64,000 nucleotides of DNA from Acidimicrobiales bacterium. Its GTDB lineage: Bacteria > Actinomycetota > Acidimicrobiia > Acidimicrobiales > SHLQ01. The stretch is from positions 241,528-305,527 of the forward strand of contig JAHDCX010000004.1 in assembly GCA_020629635.1 (NCBI GenBank). The letters run 5' to 3'. The translations under genes and the position numbers were made by a program. The notes beneath the pieces were generated by a model, which made no database searches, was not told the origin of the DNA, and saw only the letters and a program-made list of their open reading frames with translations. Every line of letters begins with the position of its first letter. Position 1 is the first letter of the stretch. Shown here in pieces: positions 33,975 through 42,892 of the stretch.

Positions 33975-36900
33975 CAGTTGACCAACACCGAGATCACGGT
34001 GACGTCGACTCGGTTGCGCGTTCCGTCCTGCAGCGCAAGCGCCTCGGGGGCCGTGGAGGTCGTCGTCGAACGATCGGAGCCGACGAGGTCGTCGACCACG
34101 GACGCGTAGCCGCGCACCGCAACCGTGGTCGGCTCGATGCGAGAGAGGTCGGCTCTGTCGAGGTCGAACGGCTGGTTTCGTTGTGGGCGCACGGCGTCGG
34201 CGAGGTAGGTGCGGTCGACCCACGCGATGCGGCCGTCGGCGTCGTAGTGGGTGACGAGCGCCATCGGCACGACCACCTCGTCGGTGCCGTCGTTGCGAAC
34301 ACGACCCTCGATGGCGTCGTCGCGCACCGTCAGACCGTTCAGCTGCAGTCCACGGAACAGTCCGTCGCTGGTCACGGCCGCCCGCGCGTACACCTCCACT
34401 GAGGCGATCTCGTCACTGAACTCGAGTGGCGAGAAGTCAAGTGGGTCGAAGTCGACCTTTGTGCCTGCGGCGACCTGCTCGAAGTCGATCCGGAACGAGG
34501 TCGACTCTCGCGGAAGGAGCGTCCGACGAAGATGGTCGGTGGCGTTGTACCGGGCGAGCTGGTTGCCGTCCTGGTCGCGCAGGATGGCGGTGATCGTGAG
34601 GTCGGCCGGGTCGACATCGATGTTGGTCACCGAACCGACGACGACCGGCCGTCCGTTCGCGTTGAGAAGTCGGGCGTCGTCGAGGCGAAGCTCGGGTCGA
34701 TCCTGGATGTCGGTCAGCTCACTCGTTTCACTCGTGACCCGTCGTCGGCCCTGGACGAGGAAGTCGACGTCGGGGCGTCGAGCGAGCTGGTCAGGCGGGA
34801 TGTCGAGATCGGGCTCGTCGGCGATCACGAACCAGCCGCCGTCTCGCCGGACGAGCTCGACGTCCTCGACACTCGGGTACCACTCGAGCGACGTCAGATA
34901 TCGAAGCTCGGTTCGTACGACCGCAGTGTCGTCACCCGTCAATCGGGTCGATGTGTCGATCTGATCCAGCTTCGCAAAGGACGCGAGCAAGCCGCCGTTC
35001 ACGGATTGCTGCAACCTCCAGAGCTCGTAGCCGGGCCGCGTCTCGGGGTCGAGGCGGTCGTAGGCGTCTCGCCATCGACGGAAGTCGAGATCGTCGTAGT
35101 ACGCCTCGACGACCAGCTCGGGTGCGGCCGGTGCCGTCGCTTCTCGAGTCGAGATCACGACGAGCCCGACGATCATCAGTCCGCTGAACGCGAGCCGGCG
35201 CCGACGGGTCGTCATCTCGACCTCCCGACCGATCCACCGGCGGGTTCTCATCAAGACTCGCGGCCGCCATCGCACTCGCAAGCCGGCGTTCCCCAACTGA
35301 GCGTCGGGAGGGAGCGTCGCCCACCGCTTCAGACGTTGGTCGAGTCGACGTATCGGCCCGAACAAAAGCGACGTGCGGAACGGCCACACGGTGATCGGCA
35401 GTGTCGAAGCGCCGAGCACGATCACCGCAGAGAGGATCGCGGTGGGCGGAACCGTCCCCCACATCACCCGTTGCCACGGGGGAACCTCCCGCGTCGGGAG
35501 CGTCGCGGGGAGGGGTTCGATGTCTGCGCGCTCCCAGACCTCGATTCCGTTTTCCAACGGTCCGAGATTTCTCCAACCGAGACTCGCAAGCAGCGGGTCG
35601 TAGAACGCGTCGTTCGAGAAGACGAACTTCAGGTGGTACTTCTCGGGGACTTCGAGGAACTGCTGGAGGCTGCCGAGTCCGGAGATGCCGCGGTACTTGG
35701 CGCCCTCGAGTCGCTCCACCGAGGTCGACGTCAGTTCGGGCAGGCGCCGGACGGAGTGGTAGTTGCCGTCGACCTGTGTGGCGGTGGTCTGGGCGGACAA
35801 CCACGCCATCTGGTCGCCGAAGCCGAGGGTCAAGAATCGCCAGCGTTCGTGCTGGTCCTTCTCGATGAACGCGACGATCGGAGCAGTGTCGATCCGGTCC
35901 GGCTGGAACGGACGGAACTTCGACAGCGACGCCGTGAAGATCGCCAGAATCACCATCGCCGACATCAACGACACCTGCACGCCACGCAGGAGGGGGCGAC
36001 CCCCCGTCCGGCGAAGCCACTGGGCGAGACTTCCCCGCTCGAGGCTCGTGACCAGGAGACCGCCGAGCGGCAGGATCTGGATCGCTCCCCAGAACGTGAA
36101 CCGATCCAGGGTCAAGATGTCGAAGGCCGGCCCGAGCAGGAGCTTTGGTACGGGCGTCGTGCCACCGGTGCCGAGCACGAAGAGCAGAAGGATCGATGCG
36201 GCGAGCGGCCACTTCTTGTCGAAGGTCGCCCGCACCAATGCGTAGGGAATGGCGAGGAGCATCAGCCCCCACGGCAGGAAGAAGAAGATCAACCCGATGT
36301 TGAGATCCGCGAGGAAGTTCGCTCGGCTGCCATGCGGAATCGGGATCTGGACGATCGGGTCGCTGCTCGACCACAGCCAGTACGGCAACACGACGATGAC
36401 GAGGGCCCCCAGGATGCACGGGCCGAGCACGGCCCCACGGGCGACCGCGGGAAGGATCCGACGAATGCGCCGCGCGATGAGTGGGGCGAGGGTGCGTCGG
36501 TCCACGGCCCCAACCGCGGTCGACTCGTCTTCGTCGGGGAGCGGAGTTCGGGACTGATGCAGCAGCCCGGCGACGAGCACGGGTCCGAGGAAGAAGACCG
36601 AGCCGAACAACGTCGTGACGTGATGGCCGGCCGTGCAGGCGGCGAGCACGACGGTCCCCTTCGCCAGGTCGACGATCCTTCCGTCGAACACCCAGCTCCG
36701 GATGAACGGCAGTGCGTTGAGCAGAAACGCCAAGGCGAACGTGGTCGGGAGTTGGCCGAAGAGATGGACCGTCTCGGCGATGGCCGACGACACGACGAGC
36801 AGTAGCGAGGCGTTGGCGGCAGCCTCGTCGTCGACCCACAGGCGCGAGAACCGGTAGACCCCGATCGTCAACAGGAGCAAGGCGCAGATCTGGACGATGA

Positions 36901-37159
36901 CGAACGCCGCTTCGAGCCCGACGAGCTTGGAGAAGGCGGCGATCGCCTGGTGCGTTCCGGGTGGATATGAGGTGGTCGTGAATCCCGTGTACCACCGTTG
37001 ATCCCACGTGCTGAACCAGTCCCGGGCGTAGTGATCGCCGAGGAAGATGTGCACGTACGCGTCGTAGGTCGAACGGAAGGTGCCGTTGACGAGCAGGCTG
37101 CCGTGGAACAGCACGGTGAGCCCAAGCGCGAGGCGCAAACGCGTCGGAACGGCAGACAT
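33974..37159 (-). CDS. Large polytopic membrane protein, PTPS-related / GT-C-like, with C-terminal FxLYD-like domains
   Basis: A 1061-residue protein. Residues 1-650 contain about a dozen hydrophobic helices and the segment STYDAYVHIFLGDHYARDW with YPPGTH after TM1, the acidic first-loop and YPP pattern seen in 6-pyruvoyl-tetrahydropterin-synthase-related membrane proteins and GT-C glycosyltransferases. A further helix (about 672-690) precedes an extracytoplasmic tail with two FxLYD-like repeats (VVVGSVTNIDVDPADLTITA; LTVRDDAIEGRVRNDG). A role in envelope glycan transfer is an inference. First gene of the coupled trio; the start at 37159 is preferred over a TTG at 37186. Confidence 0.6.
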   Translation of the reverse strand: MSAVPTRLRLALGLTVLFHGSLLVNGTFRSTYDAYVHIFLGDHYARDWFSTWDQRWYTGFTTTSYPPGTHQAIAAFSKLVGLEAAFVIVQICALLLLTIGVYRFSRLWVDDEAAANASLLLVVSSAIAETVHLFGQLPTTFALAFLLNALPFIRSWVFDGRIVDLAKGTVVLAACTAGHHVTTLFGSVFFLGPVLVAGLLHQSRTPLPDEDESTAVGAVDRRTLAPLIARRIRRILPAVARGAVLGPCILGALVIVVLPYWLWSSSDPIVQIPIPHGSRANFLADLNIGLIFFFLPWGLMLLAIPYALVRATFDKKWPLAASILLLFVLGTGGTTPVPKLLLGPAFDILTLDRFTFWGAIQILPLGGLLVTSLERGSLAQWLRRTGGRPLLRGVQVSLMSAMVILAIFTASLSKFRPFQPDRIDTAPIVAFIEKDQHERWRFLTLGFGDQMAWLSAQTTATQVDGNYHSVRRLPELTSTSVERLEGAKYRGISGLGSLQQFLEVPEKYHLKFVFSNDAFYDPLLASLGWRNLGPLENGIEVWERADIEPLPATLPTREVPPWQRVMWGTVPPTAILSAVIVLGASTLPITVWPFRTSLLFGPIRRLDQRLKRWATLPPDAQLGNAGLRVRWRPRVLMRTRRWIGREVEMTTRRRRLAFSGLMIVGLVVISTREATAPAAPELVVEAYYDDLDFRRWRDAYDRLDPETRPGYELWRLQQSVNGGLLASFAKLDQIDTSTRLTGDDTAVVRTELRYLTSLEWYPSVEDVELVRRDGGWFVIADEPDLDIPPDQLARRPDVDFLVQGRRRVTSETSELTDIQDRPELRLDDARLLNANGRPVVVGSVTNIDVDPADLTITAILRDQDGNQLARYNATDHLRRTLLPRESTSFRIDFEQVAAGTKVDFDPLDFSPLEFSDEIASVEVYARAAVTSDGLFRGLQLNGLTVRDDAIEGRVRNDGTDEVVVPMALVTHYDADGRIAWVDRTYLADAVRPQRNQPFDLDRADLSRIEPTTVAVRGYASVVDDLVGSDRSTTTSTAPEALALQDGTRNRVDVTVISVLVN

Positions 37160-37201
37160 CCGTTCCAATCGGCCTGGAGGGTCCAATCCTCAAGAGGCCA
37201 C

Positions 37202-38698
37202 GTGCCGACGCCGATTCTTCTGACGATGCACCTCGACGAGTCCCGCAGCGAGTTCTTCCTCGCGGCCATGAGCCACGAGCTTCGGAGCCCCCTGCATGCC
37301 ATTCTCGGCCTGGCCGAGCTTCTCGAGCTCGACCCCGACGTCCACCCGGCAGCGATGAAGCATGTTCGATCGATTCGTCGGGAGACGGCGGCACTCGCGC
37401 ACGTCATCGACGACCTGCTCGACTTCTCGAAGGTTTCTGTCGGCGAACTCGAACTTCTCGACGAACCCTTCAGTCCGGCTCAGGTTCTGGATGGCGCAGT
37501 CGGCGGTCTCCAGTCGAAGGCGATCGAGCGCGGCCTCGACCTGCACGTCGAGGTCGACGCCGCGACCCCTCGAGCACTCCGCGGAGACGCGCACCGGCTG
37601 CGTCAGGTACTTGTCAATCTGACCTCGAATGCCGTCAAGTACACCGAACGCGGGTCGGTGCGGGTCACGCTCGAGCCTGTCGGTGACGGACTTCGTTATC
37701 GGGTGATCGACACGGGTCCCGGGATCCCCGAGCGGGCCCAGGACAGCTTGTTCGATCCGTACAAACAGGCGCGGCGCGAGGACACGATCAAAGGCACGGG
37801 CCTCGGCCTCGCCATCTCCCACCGTCTGGTCGCATTGATGGGTGGCGAGCTCCGTTTCGACACGAGCCCGTCGGGCACGACGTTCTGGTTCGACCTGCCA
37901 ATCGTGACCGCCGATCCTGCACTGATTCGAGCGTCCGACGCCGAAGAGGCCTCGACCGGCCGGGCAGGAACCGTCCTGGTCGTCGACGACAGTCCGGTCA
38001 ACCGGATGCTCTCCGAGGCGCAACTCGGGCGGCTCGGCTACGACGTGGTTCTCGCGGACAGCGGATTCGCCGCGCTCGACCACCTCACGCACAACGCCGT
38101 CGATGTCGTGCTCATGGACTGGCACATGCCGGAGATGGACGGTTTGGAGACCACCCGACGTATCCGAGAGAGCGAGCAGGAACGGACGCCGATCATCGCA
38201 GTCACCGCGAGCGCCATGTCGGGAGATCGCGAACGCTGCCTCGAGGCGGGCATGGACGACTATCTGGCCAAACCGATTGCCATCGACGCACTGGCCACAA
38301 TGCTCGAGGCCTGGGTTGCGGTCGACGGCCGAGATGCAACGACATCGATCGAACCCGAGCCCGGACCCGACGATGGCGCCATCGATGCGCTCATCGACGA
38401 TCTTGGGGACGCCGGAATCGTGGCGTCGGTACTCGGGACGTTCTTGGCCGAACTTCCCGGCTGGATCGCCGACATCGAAGACGCTGTGGCCGAATCAGAC
38501 CTCGACACCGTCCGACGAACCGCACACACGATCAAGTCGACGGCGGCGATGTTCGGCCGCCACCAACTGGCGCTCGCCTGTGCCGACCTCGAGCGCTCCG
38601 AGATCGTCGACCTCGGGCCGTCGCTCGACCGGTTCCTCGAAGAAGCCGCGTCGGCACACGGGTCACTCGGCGACACTCATCGCACGTTGGCGGCCTGA
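37202..38698 (+). CDS. Hybrid histidine kinase (HisKA-HATPase-REC-HPt)
   Basis: A 498-residue cytosolic phosphorelay protein without a sensor domain. It has HisKA with His25 (MSHELRSPLHAILG), HATPase (N box NLTSNAVKYTERG, DTGPGIP, GTGLGLAIS), a receiver domain with Asp306 (VLMDWHMPEMDG) and Lys in YLAKPI, and a C-terminal HPt with His442 (AHTIKSTAAMFG). All relay residues are present. The lack of an input domain suggests that a partner supplies the signal; the next gene is an H-NOX sensor 73 nt downstream. The start is GTG 37202 (AGAGG upstream) or ATG 37226. Confidence 0.88.
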   Translation: MPTPILLTMHLDESRSEFFLAAMSHELRSPLHAILGLAELLELDPDVHPAAMKHVRSIRRETAALAHVIDDLLDFSKVSVGELELLDEPFSPAQVLDGAVGGLQSKAIERGLDLHVEVDAATPRALRGDAHRLRQVLVNLTSNAVKYTERGSVRVTLEPVGDGLRYRVIDTGPGIPERAQDSLFDPYKQARREDTIKGTGLGLAISHRLVALMGGELRFDTSPSGTTFWFDLPIVTADPALIRASDAEEASTGRAGTVLVVDDSPVNRMLSEAQLGRLGYDVVLADSGFAALDHLTHNAVDVVLMDWHMPEMDGLETTRRIRESEQERTPIIAVTASAMSGDRERCLEAGMDDYLAKPIAIDALATMLEAWVAVDGRDATTSIEPEPGPDDGAIDALIDDLGDAGIVASVLGTFLAELPGWIADIEDAVAESDLDTVRRTAHTIKSTAAMFGRHQLALACADLERSEIVDLGPSLDRFLEEAASAHGSLGDTHRTLAA

Positions 38699-38771
38699 CC
38701 GTTCAGATCGCCGGCCGAATTGCCGACGAGAACCCTGGCCGGCTGCTGCATCGCCGGGAAAGGAGAAGTCC

Positions 38772-39323
38772 ATGAAAGGTGTGATCTTCAACGCCGTCGA
38801 AGCTGCGGTCACCACCCTCTATTCGGAGGACACCTGGGACGACCTGCTGGACGCCGCCGGATTGGATGGCCAGTACACCTCGCTCGGCACCTACGACGAC
38901 GAGGAACTGATCGCGTTGGTCGTGGCCGGATGCGAAGCGACCGGGCTCGACGCCAACGACCTGGTGCGAGCCCTGGGTGAACACGCCTTCCCACACCTCG
39001 TGCAGCGCCACCCAGAGTTCGTTGTTGCGGACAACACCTTCGACTTTCTGCGATCGGTGAACGACATCATCCATCCCGAGGTGCTCAAGCTTCACCCCGA
39101 CGCCCAACCGCCCGAGTTCGAGTTCGAACAACACAGCGACACCGTTCTGCGGATGACCTACAAATCCGAGCGAAAGCTCGGGGTCATGGCCGAAGGACTG
39201 ATTCATGGCGCCGCAGCACACTTCGGCGAACGGGTCGAGATCAGTGTTGTCTCCGGAGCTGGTGAATCGGAGACGACCTTCGACATCGAACGAGTGGCGA
39301 ACGAGGATGTCCGCGCCGCCTGA
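38772..39323 (+). CDS. H-NOX (heme NO/O2-binding, HNOB) sensor protein
   Basis: A 183-residue stand-alone H-NOX domain. It opens MKGVIFNAVEAAV, has the proximal heme ligand His101 (NDIIHPEVLKLHPDA) and the heme-propionate triad Tyr130-x-Ser132-x-Arg134, each one position from the canonical numbering. The distal pocket has no evident H-bonding tyrosine from this reading, so NO selectivity is expected. AGGAGAA precedes the ATG at 38772. It overlaps the next histidine kinase gene by 17 nt, the classic H-NOX/kinase pairing in which NO binding alters autophosphorylation. Confidence 0.93.
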   Translation: MKGVIFNAVEAAVTTLYSEDTWDDLLDAAGLDGQYTSLGTYDDEELIALVVAGCEATGLDANDLVRALGEHAFPHLVQRHPEFVVADNTFDFLRSVNDIIHPEVLKLHPDAQPPEFEFEQHSDTVLRMTYKSERKLGVMAEGLIHGAAAHFGERVEISVVSGAGESETTFDIERVANEDVRAA

Positions 39324-40266
39324 GTCGTCGGAGGCCTCCGGCGAGCGCGATCCAGCAGCGCAGATTCGGCGTCTCGAACGTCGCCTCGAACGTGAACGCC
39401 AGAGCCGTCTCGAAGCCGAGCGCATCGCCGACGAAGGCATGCGAAACCTGTGGCTCGCCAATCGGGAACTCGACCAACGGGTGGCGGACCGAACCGCCGA
39501 GCTCGCCCAAACCCTCGACGAGCTCCACGTCGCGATCACCGCCCGCGAACGGTTCCTCTCGACGCTGAGCCACGAGATGCGTACACCCCTCAACGGTGTG
39601 CTGGGCATGCTCGAGCTGCTCGAGCCCTACGTCGTTGATCCTCAAGAGAAGCGCTACCTCGATTCTGCAATCGAGTCGGCCGACGGTCTCAGCACGCTGC
39701 TGCGCAGGCTGCTCGATCTCGTCGAACTTCAGGCGCGCAACATCCACGCGAACATCGCCCCACTCCCGACCCGGCAGCTCACTGCGAGAATCCAGGGGCG
39801 CTGGTTGAAAGATGCCATGCGCTGCGGTCACCTGCTGGTCGTGCAGTCATTCATCGACGACGAGACGATTCTGACCGACGCCGAACGGCTGTTTCAGATT
39901 GTCGACGAGTTGATCGACAACGCGGTTGCCCACGCCGACCCCGGAACGCTCGAGGTGCGACTGAGCGAAGTCGACGGATGGTTGCTCGTCGAGGTCGAAG
40001 ACGCCGGGCCGGGGATGGACGACGCCACGCTCGAGCGGGTCTTCGAGCCCAACGCGTCGGACGTCGAATCGACCCGCCTGACCCAAGGACTCGGATTGGG
40101 GCTCTCGTTGAGCCGTCGACTTGCCGAACTCCTCGGTGGGTCCCTTTCACTCCATCGAATCGAAACCGGCGACGACAACGCCGCCACGGTCGCCCGCCTC
40201 GAGTTCCCGCTGGGACACGGGGTCGACGAACGGCCGGTCGGCGAAACCGAAAGCGAGGCGGCATGA
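39307..40266 (+). CDS. Histidine kinase, probable H-NOX partner
   Basis: A 319-residue soluble kinase with an N-terminal coiled coil (about 18-80, Arg/Glu-rich), HisKA with His89 (LSHEMRTPLNGVLGML) and a HATPase domain with N box DELIDNAVAHADPG, EDAGPGMDD and GLGLGLSLS. It has no sensor domain, which fits regulation by the overlapping H-NOX gene product. It also has no receiver domain, so the REC of the hybrid kinase or the single REC at 45922 may be its target. Its stop overlaps the glycosyltransferase start (ATGA). Confidence 0.87.
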   Translation: MSAPPESSEASGERDPAAQIRRLERRLERERQSRLEAERIADEGMRNLWLANRELDQRVADRTAELAQTLDELHVAITARERFLSTLSHEMRTPLNGVLGMLELLEPYVVDPQEKRYLDSAIESADGLSTLLRRLLDLVELQARNIHANIAPLPTRQLTARIQGRWLKDAMRCGHLLVVQSFIDDETILTDAERLFQIVDELIDNAVAHADPGTLEVRLSEVDGWLLVEVEDAGPGMDDATLERVFEPNASDVESTRLTQGLGLGLSLSRRLAELLGGSLSLHRIETGDDNAATVARLEFPLGHGVDERPVGETESEAA

Positions 40267-41576
40267 CCACCAGCACGACACGTCGACGCATTGGCGTTCT
40301 GACAGCGTTCCCCCCAGGCCGAAACTCCTTGAATGAGTTCGGCTGGCACTTCGTCGCCCACCTGGCGGCCAACGATGACGTCGAATCCGTCGTGCTGCTC
40401 GCGGACGACACCGACGCCGGTCCGCCGAAGTCGCTGCCCGAACACAGCGACAAGGTCGAGCCGCTCGTCTGCTGGGCCTTCAACGACCCGACCAACCCCT
40501 GGAGGGTGCTCCGTGCGGTGAGACGGGCGAACATCGATGCGCTCATCATCAACCTGCAGTTCGCCACGTTCGGCGACGACAGGATTCCCGGTGGGCTCGG
40601 ACTCCTCATCCCGGCGCTCACGAAGTTCAGCGGCACCCCGACCGCAGTCGTGCTCCACAACCTCGCCGACAACGTCGACATGGAGGACGCAGGCTTCGCG
40701 TCGTCGAAGATCATGGCGAAAGCGATGAGCGCCGCCGGACGATTGCTGACCCGGGCCATCCTCCAAGCGGACTACGTCGCGCTCACCATCCCTCGCTACG
40801 TCGAGTTTCTCCGCAGCGACTACGGAGCCGACAACGCAATCCTGGCGCCGCACGGCAGCTTCGAAGAGATCGACGAACCACACTTCGGCATACCGGATTC
40901 CCCGACTCGAAAGATCCTCGCGTTCGGAAAGTGGGGCACGTACAAGACCGTCGACGTGCTCGTCGACGCCGTTCGTGAACTGATGGCACGCGGCTACGAC
41001 GATCTCGAGTTGGTGATCGCCGGTACCGACAGCCCGAACTCGCCCGGCTACCTCGCTGGCGTCGCCGACGGCTGTGCCGACCTCGACAACGTCGTCTTCA
41101 CTGGATACGTCGAAGAAGAAGACGTCCAGGGCCTCTTCTCCTCGGCCGCCGTGACGGCGTTCCCCTACACCTCGACAACCGGGAGCTCGGGCGTGCTGCA
41201 CCAGGCCGGTTCGTACGGTCGCGCTGCCGTGCTCCCCGCGATCGGTGACTTCGCCGAAGTCATCGAAGAAGAAGGATTCGTCGGCCAGTACTTCGAACCC
41301 GGTGACGCCCCCTCCCTCGCCGACGCGCTCGCCAAACTGCTCGACGACCCCACGCTCACCGAAGAGCACGGTCGCCGCAATTTCCTCGCCGCCACCGGCA
41401 TCCCGATGGCCGAAGTCGTCGAGTGGCATCTGCTGCACTGTGACTCGCTGATCGCTTCGCGATCAGGTGACTCGCGGCTCGCTTCGCGATCAGGTGACTC
41501 GCTGATCGCTTCGCGATCAGGTGACTCGCGGCTCGCTTCGCGATCAGGTTCTCGTCGGCGGTCGCTCCGGCGATGA
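40263..41576 (+). CDS. Glycosyltransferase family 4-like protein
   Basis: A 437-residue cytosolic glycosyltransferase with two Rossmann-like halves. The C-terminal GT4 part is clear: ILAFGKWGTYKTVDVLVDA, LVIAGTDSPN, DNVVFTGYVEEEDV and the donor-site STTGSSGVLHQAGSYG with Glu in FAEVIEEEGF. It transfers a nucleotide-activated sugar, probably to a lipid-linked glycan. The last 40 residues consist of four nine-residue repeats (GDSLIASRS / GDSRLASRS) encoded by a DNA tandem repeat. ATGA overlaps join it to the kinase upstream and the flippase downstream. Confidence 0.87.
   Translation: MTTSTTRRRIGVLTAFPPGRNSLNEFGWHFVAHLAANDDVESVVLLADDTDAGPPKSLPEHSDKVEPLVCWAFNDPTNPWRVLRAVRRANIDALIINLQFATFGDDRIPGGLGLLIPALTKFSGTPTAVVLHNLADNVDMEDAGFASSKIMAKAMSAAGRLLTRAILQADYVALTIPRYVEFLRSDYGADNAILAPHGSFEEIDEPHFGIPDSPTRKILAFGKWGTYKTVDVLVDAVRELMARGYDDLELVIAGTDSPNSPGYLAGVADGCADLDNVVFTGYVEEEDVQGLFSSAAVTAFPYTSTTGSSGVLHQAGSYGRAAVLPAIGDFAEVIEEEGFVGQYFEPGDAPSLADALAKLLDDPTLTEEHGRRNFLAATGIPMAEVVEWHLLHCDSLIASRSGDSRLASRSGDSLIASRSGDSRLASRSGSRRRSLRR
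41440..41547 (+). repeat. Tandem repeat: four 27-bp units in A-B-A-B order
   Basis: Units 41440-41466, 41467-41493, 41494-41520 and 41521-41547. A and B differ at two positions (ctgatc against cggctc), so the whole is two exact 54-bp copies. The A units contain a perfect stem TGATCGC-TTC-GCGATCA. The repeat keeps the reading frame of the glycosyltransferase C-terminus. Confidence 0.9.
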
Positions 41577-42892
41577 GCTCCACCGGCGCGACCGATCTCG
41601 CGAAAGGGGGGTCGCTGCTCGCCATCGCGATGCTCGTGGCGAACGGCGGCAACTACATCCTCAACGCGCTTCTCGGACGGTGGCTCACGCCGGCAGAGTT
41701 CGCCGACGCCAACCTCATCGTCACGATCATGTTGTTGGTGACGGCCATCGCGATCAGCGTGCAACTGATCGCCGCCCGCTTCTCGAGTCTTGCGGAGTCC
41801 TCGGCGGACACGATGAACATGGCGCAGTGGCTCGAACGCCGGGCCGTGGTCGCGGGTCTCGTGATCGGGCTCGCCCTCGTCGCCTTCGCACCGTCGTGGC
41901 GCGACTTCTTCAACAGCGACTCCGCGTGGCCGTTCGCCCTTCTCGGTATCGGCATGCCCTTCTATCTGGCTCAGGGTGTTGGCCGAGGGGTGCTGCAGGG
42001 GCACTTGGACTTCGGGCCTCTCGCGTCGACCTTCGTCGTCGAGATGGTCGTCCGGCTCGGCGTCGCCGTTCCGCTGGTCGCAGCCGGCTTCGGCGTCGTC
42101 GGCGCAACGGCAGGGCTGACCGCCTCCTTCGTCACCACCTGGATCCACGTGCGCGTGCTCACCAGATCCGGACGAGATCGACAGGCTCGGCTGGCCACCG
42201 GCCGGCGAGCCGAGATGGTCGCGTACGCCGGGCCGGTCGCACTGCTGCTGCTCGGGCAGATCATCATCAACAATGGCGACGTCCTGATCGCGAAGCGGTT
42301 CCTCGACCCCGACACCGCCGGGGTGTACGCAGCGATCGCGCTCGTGGGGAGGGCCGTGTTCTTTCTGTCCTGGTCCGTCGCCACCACCTTGTTTCCGGCG
42401 TCGGCACAGCGAGATGCGGCCGGAGAGAGCAGCGACGGACTTCTCTGGGGCGGCCTGGGAATCGTCGCGGCCCTGGGAGCGTGTTTCGCCGTCGGAGGCT
42501 GGACGCTCGGCGGCCTGGTGCTCGGAGAAGTCTTCGGGCCCGAGTACTCCGAGGTCAGCACACCGCTCGGTTGGTACGCACTCGCCACGTCGCTCTTTGC
42601 GATGGCGAATCTGATCGTGAGCCACCATCTGGCCATGGGTCGCCTGAGAGAGGCGATCGTTCTGCTCGCGGGCGCAGGACTGCAGACCGTTCTCCTCCTG
42701 GTCGGACGCGGATCGATCGACTCGCTGATCCAAGCCCAAGTCATCGCCATGGGACTCCTGCTCGTCGGCGTCGTGGTGAGCTGGCAGATCGGTCGCTCCA
42801 CCACCGAGCAGCGAGCCGCAACTGCCGCCGTCTCCACTTCGCTCGATTCCCGCCGATTGGAGCACGACACCGACGGAAAGGCAGCGGCATGA
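41573..42892 (+). CDS. Polysaccharide flippase (MOP superfamily, Wzx-like)
   Basis: A 439-residue membrane protein with about 12 helices. The N-terminus (AIAMLVANGGNYILNALLGRWLTPAEFADANLIVTIMLL, split here as a helix pair) and the charged loop pattern are those of oligosaccharide exporters. It would move lipid-linked sugar units across the membrane. It lies between two glycosyltransferase genes with ATGA overlaps on both sides. Confidence 0.87.
   Translation: MSSTGATDLAKGGSLLAIAMLVANGGNYILNALLGRWLTPAEFADANLIVTIMLLVTAIAISVQLIAARFSSLAESSADTMNMAQWLERRAVVAGLVIGLALVAFAPSWRDFFNSDSAWPFALLGIGMPFYLAQGVGRGVLQGHLDFGPLASTFVVEMVVRLGVAVPLVAAGFGVVGATAGLTASFVTTWIHVRVLTRSGRDRQARLATGRRAEMVAYAGPVALLLLGQIIINNGDVLIAKRFLDPDTAGVYAAIALVGRAVFFLSWSVATTLFPASAQRDAAGESSDGLLWGGLGIVAALGACFAVGGWTLGGLVLGEVFGPEYSEVSTPLGWYALATSLFAMANLIVSHHLAMGRLREAIVLLAGAGLQTVLLLVGRGSIDSLIQAQVIAMGLLLVGVVVSWQIGRSTTEQRAATAAVSTSLDSRRLEHDTDGKAAA

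Noticed and set aside
34532..36805. A 757-codon open frame on the plus strand opposite the large membrane protein
   Set aside because: Its product is Arg/Glu/Gln/Gly/Asp-rich low-complexity sequence without domains, the typical antisense shadow of a hydrophobic high-GC gene; the minus-strand frame has clear transmembrane segments and coupled neighbours.
41440..41547. Could the regular 27-bp repeats be a CRISPR array?
   Set aside because: There are no unique spacers; the units are directly adjacent and in frame within a coding sequence.
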